DNA of 64,000 bases from Oligoflexia bacterium (GTDB taxonomy: Bacteria; Bdellovibrionota; UBA1018). How positions within the stretch are numbered: position 1 is the first letter of the stretch; every line of letters begins with the position of its first letter. Of the stretch, positions 63,645 to 64,000 are shown one piece after another. Position numbers and translations under genes: made by a program. The notes under the pieces were generated by a model. It searched no databases. It was not told the origin of the DNA and was given only the letters and a program-made list of their open reading frames with translations. The DNA lies in assembly GCA_903895855.1 (NCBI GenBank), contig CAITVN010000015.1:95792-159791 (forward strand). The letters run 5' to 3'.

Positions 63645-64000
63645 CCGGGCGAATCTCGGTTGGTATTGAGAATCCTGCGTAGTGAGTTTTTTTGCAAAAC
63701 TGAAGACGCACCAGAACACCGCATTCAGGTCAAAGCTTTGAAGAATCTTGAGTCGCCCTCAAAGAAAGGGCGATTTCAGCGGCCTGCGAAGACGTCATTC
63801 AGTGGGGCAAAGTGAAAACGTGTTTTCGAAAAGACCTCATTTCATTTTGGAACGACCTCACTCGCGCGTGTTTCAATTAGGGTAGTCGCTTACTTTCCCG
63901 GGGAAGTAACATTCGTGATGTGATGTGATGTGATGTGATGTGATGTGATGTGATGTGATGTGATGTGATGTGATGTGATGTGATGTGATGTGATGTGATG
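63645..64000. other. 356-bp non-coding end of window with hairpins
   Basis: No gene is apparent. A perfect 7-bp hairpin (TCGCCCT/AGGGCGA, 63753-63759 and 63767-63773) followed by TTTC may be a weak terminator for the pilT transcript. A CTTTCCCGGGGAAG near-palindrome lies at 63892-63905. The final 86 bases are a GTGAT array. Confidence 0.45.
63915..64000. repeat. GTGAT pentanucleotide array, at least 17 copies
   Basis: Seventeen perfect GTGAT units plus one base, without any interruption, running off the window. The unit is not divisible by three and is long enough to be hypervariable. Its true length and right-hand neighbour cannot be seen. Confidence 0.95.

Noticed and set aside
63915..64000. 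CRISPR array
   Set aside because: The unit is 5 bp and contiguous with no spacers; no cas genes in the window. The octamer at 7679 is rejected for the same reason.

Overview
The window is a gene-dense stretch (mean gap well under 100 bp) of a Gram-negative bacterial chromosome with balanced base composition. Outer-membrane beta-barrel candidates, lipoproteins, a type IV pilus retraction-type ATPase, several PilZ proteins, HD-GYP, FHA and GYF domain proteins and a sigma-54 activator together suggest a Bdellovibrionota/Oligoflexia-like or other delta-type lineage. That placement is inferred from gene content only. No rRNA, tRNA, CRISPR array, transposase or prophage was found.

Layout. 1-4.6 kb: FecR-like lipoprotein diverging from a ferredoxin / HAMP membrane protein / DUF1284 / lytic transglycosylase run. 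4.7-8.1 kb: accessory block with the first of four AAA+ ATPase paralogs (AAA_14/DUF4143 type), secreted orphans and an octanucleotide repeat. 8.1-12.2 kb: housekeeping run HDOD-like, ferredoxin, prs, pth, ychF. 12.3-16.4 kb: CBS protein, STAS-like/coiled-coil protein, dockerin-like protein and a single-chain GAPDH-phosphoglycerate kinase fusion. 16.8-21.3 kb: HD-GYP / STAS-like / FHA signalling run and citrate synthase with a clear terminator. 21.3-26.6 kb: second ATPase, SGNH hydrolase, beta-barrel, M42 peptidase, HepT/MntA toxin-antitoxin pair. 26.8-36.5 kb: a large divergent membrane-stress type cluster: SPFH, two DUF4178 proteins, small membrane protein, DUF350, membrane spermidine synthase, FAD oxidase and CDF transporter on one strand, XpaC-like and TelA on the other. 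36.5-43.6 kb: MnmD-like methyltransferase, then a duplicated segment (PilZ gene plus surface lipoprotein gene) interleaved with the third and fourth ATPases. One lipoprotein copy is frameshifted at a G9 tract. 43.6-51.5 kb: membrane proteins, LTA-synthase-like sulfatase, small orphan proteins, PilZ and GYF proteins. 51.6-63.6 kb: ureohydrolase, MCP-like protein, glpK, sigma-54 activator, ligA, secreted barrel protein, patatin and PilT/PilU. The window ends inside a GTGAT pentanucleotide array.

The most distinctive signal is that all four ATPase paralogs have a sigma-70-type promoter placed so that the start codon falls at or within about two bases of the expected +1 (leaderless mRNA). Each promoter is overlapped by an inverted repeat whose sequence is private to that gene. 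This looks like a family of self-regulating ATPases. Other items worth following are the gap-pgk fusion, which retains a fossil ribosome-binding site at the joint; two or three simple-sequence tracts that could be contingency loci; and the SPFH/DUF4178/polyamine/TelA divergon.
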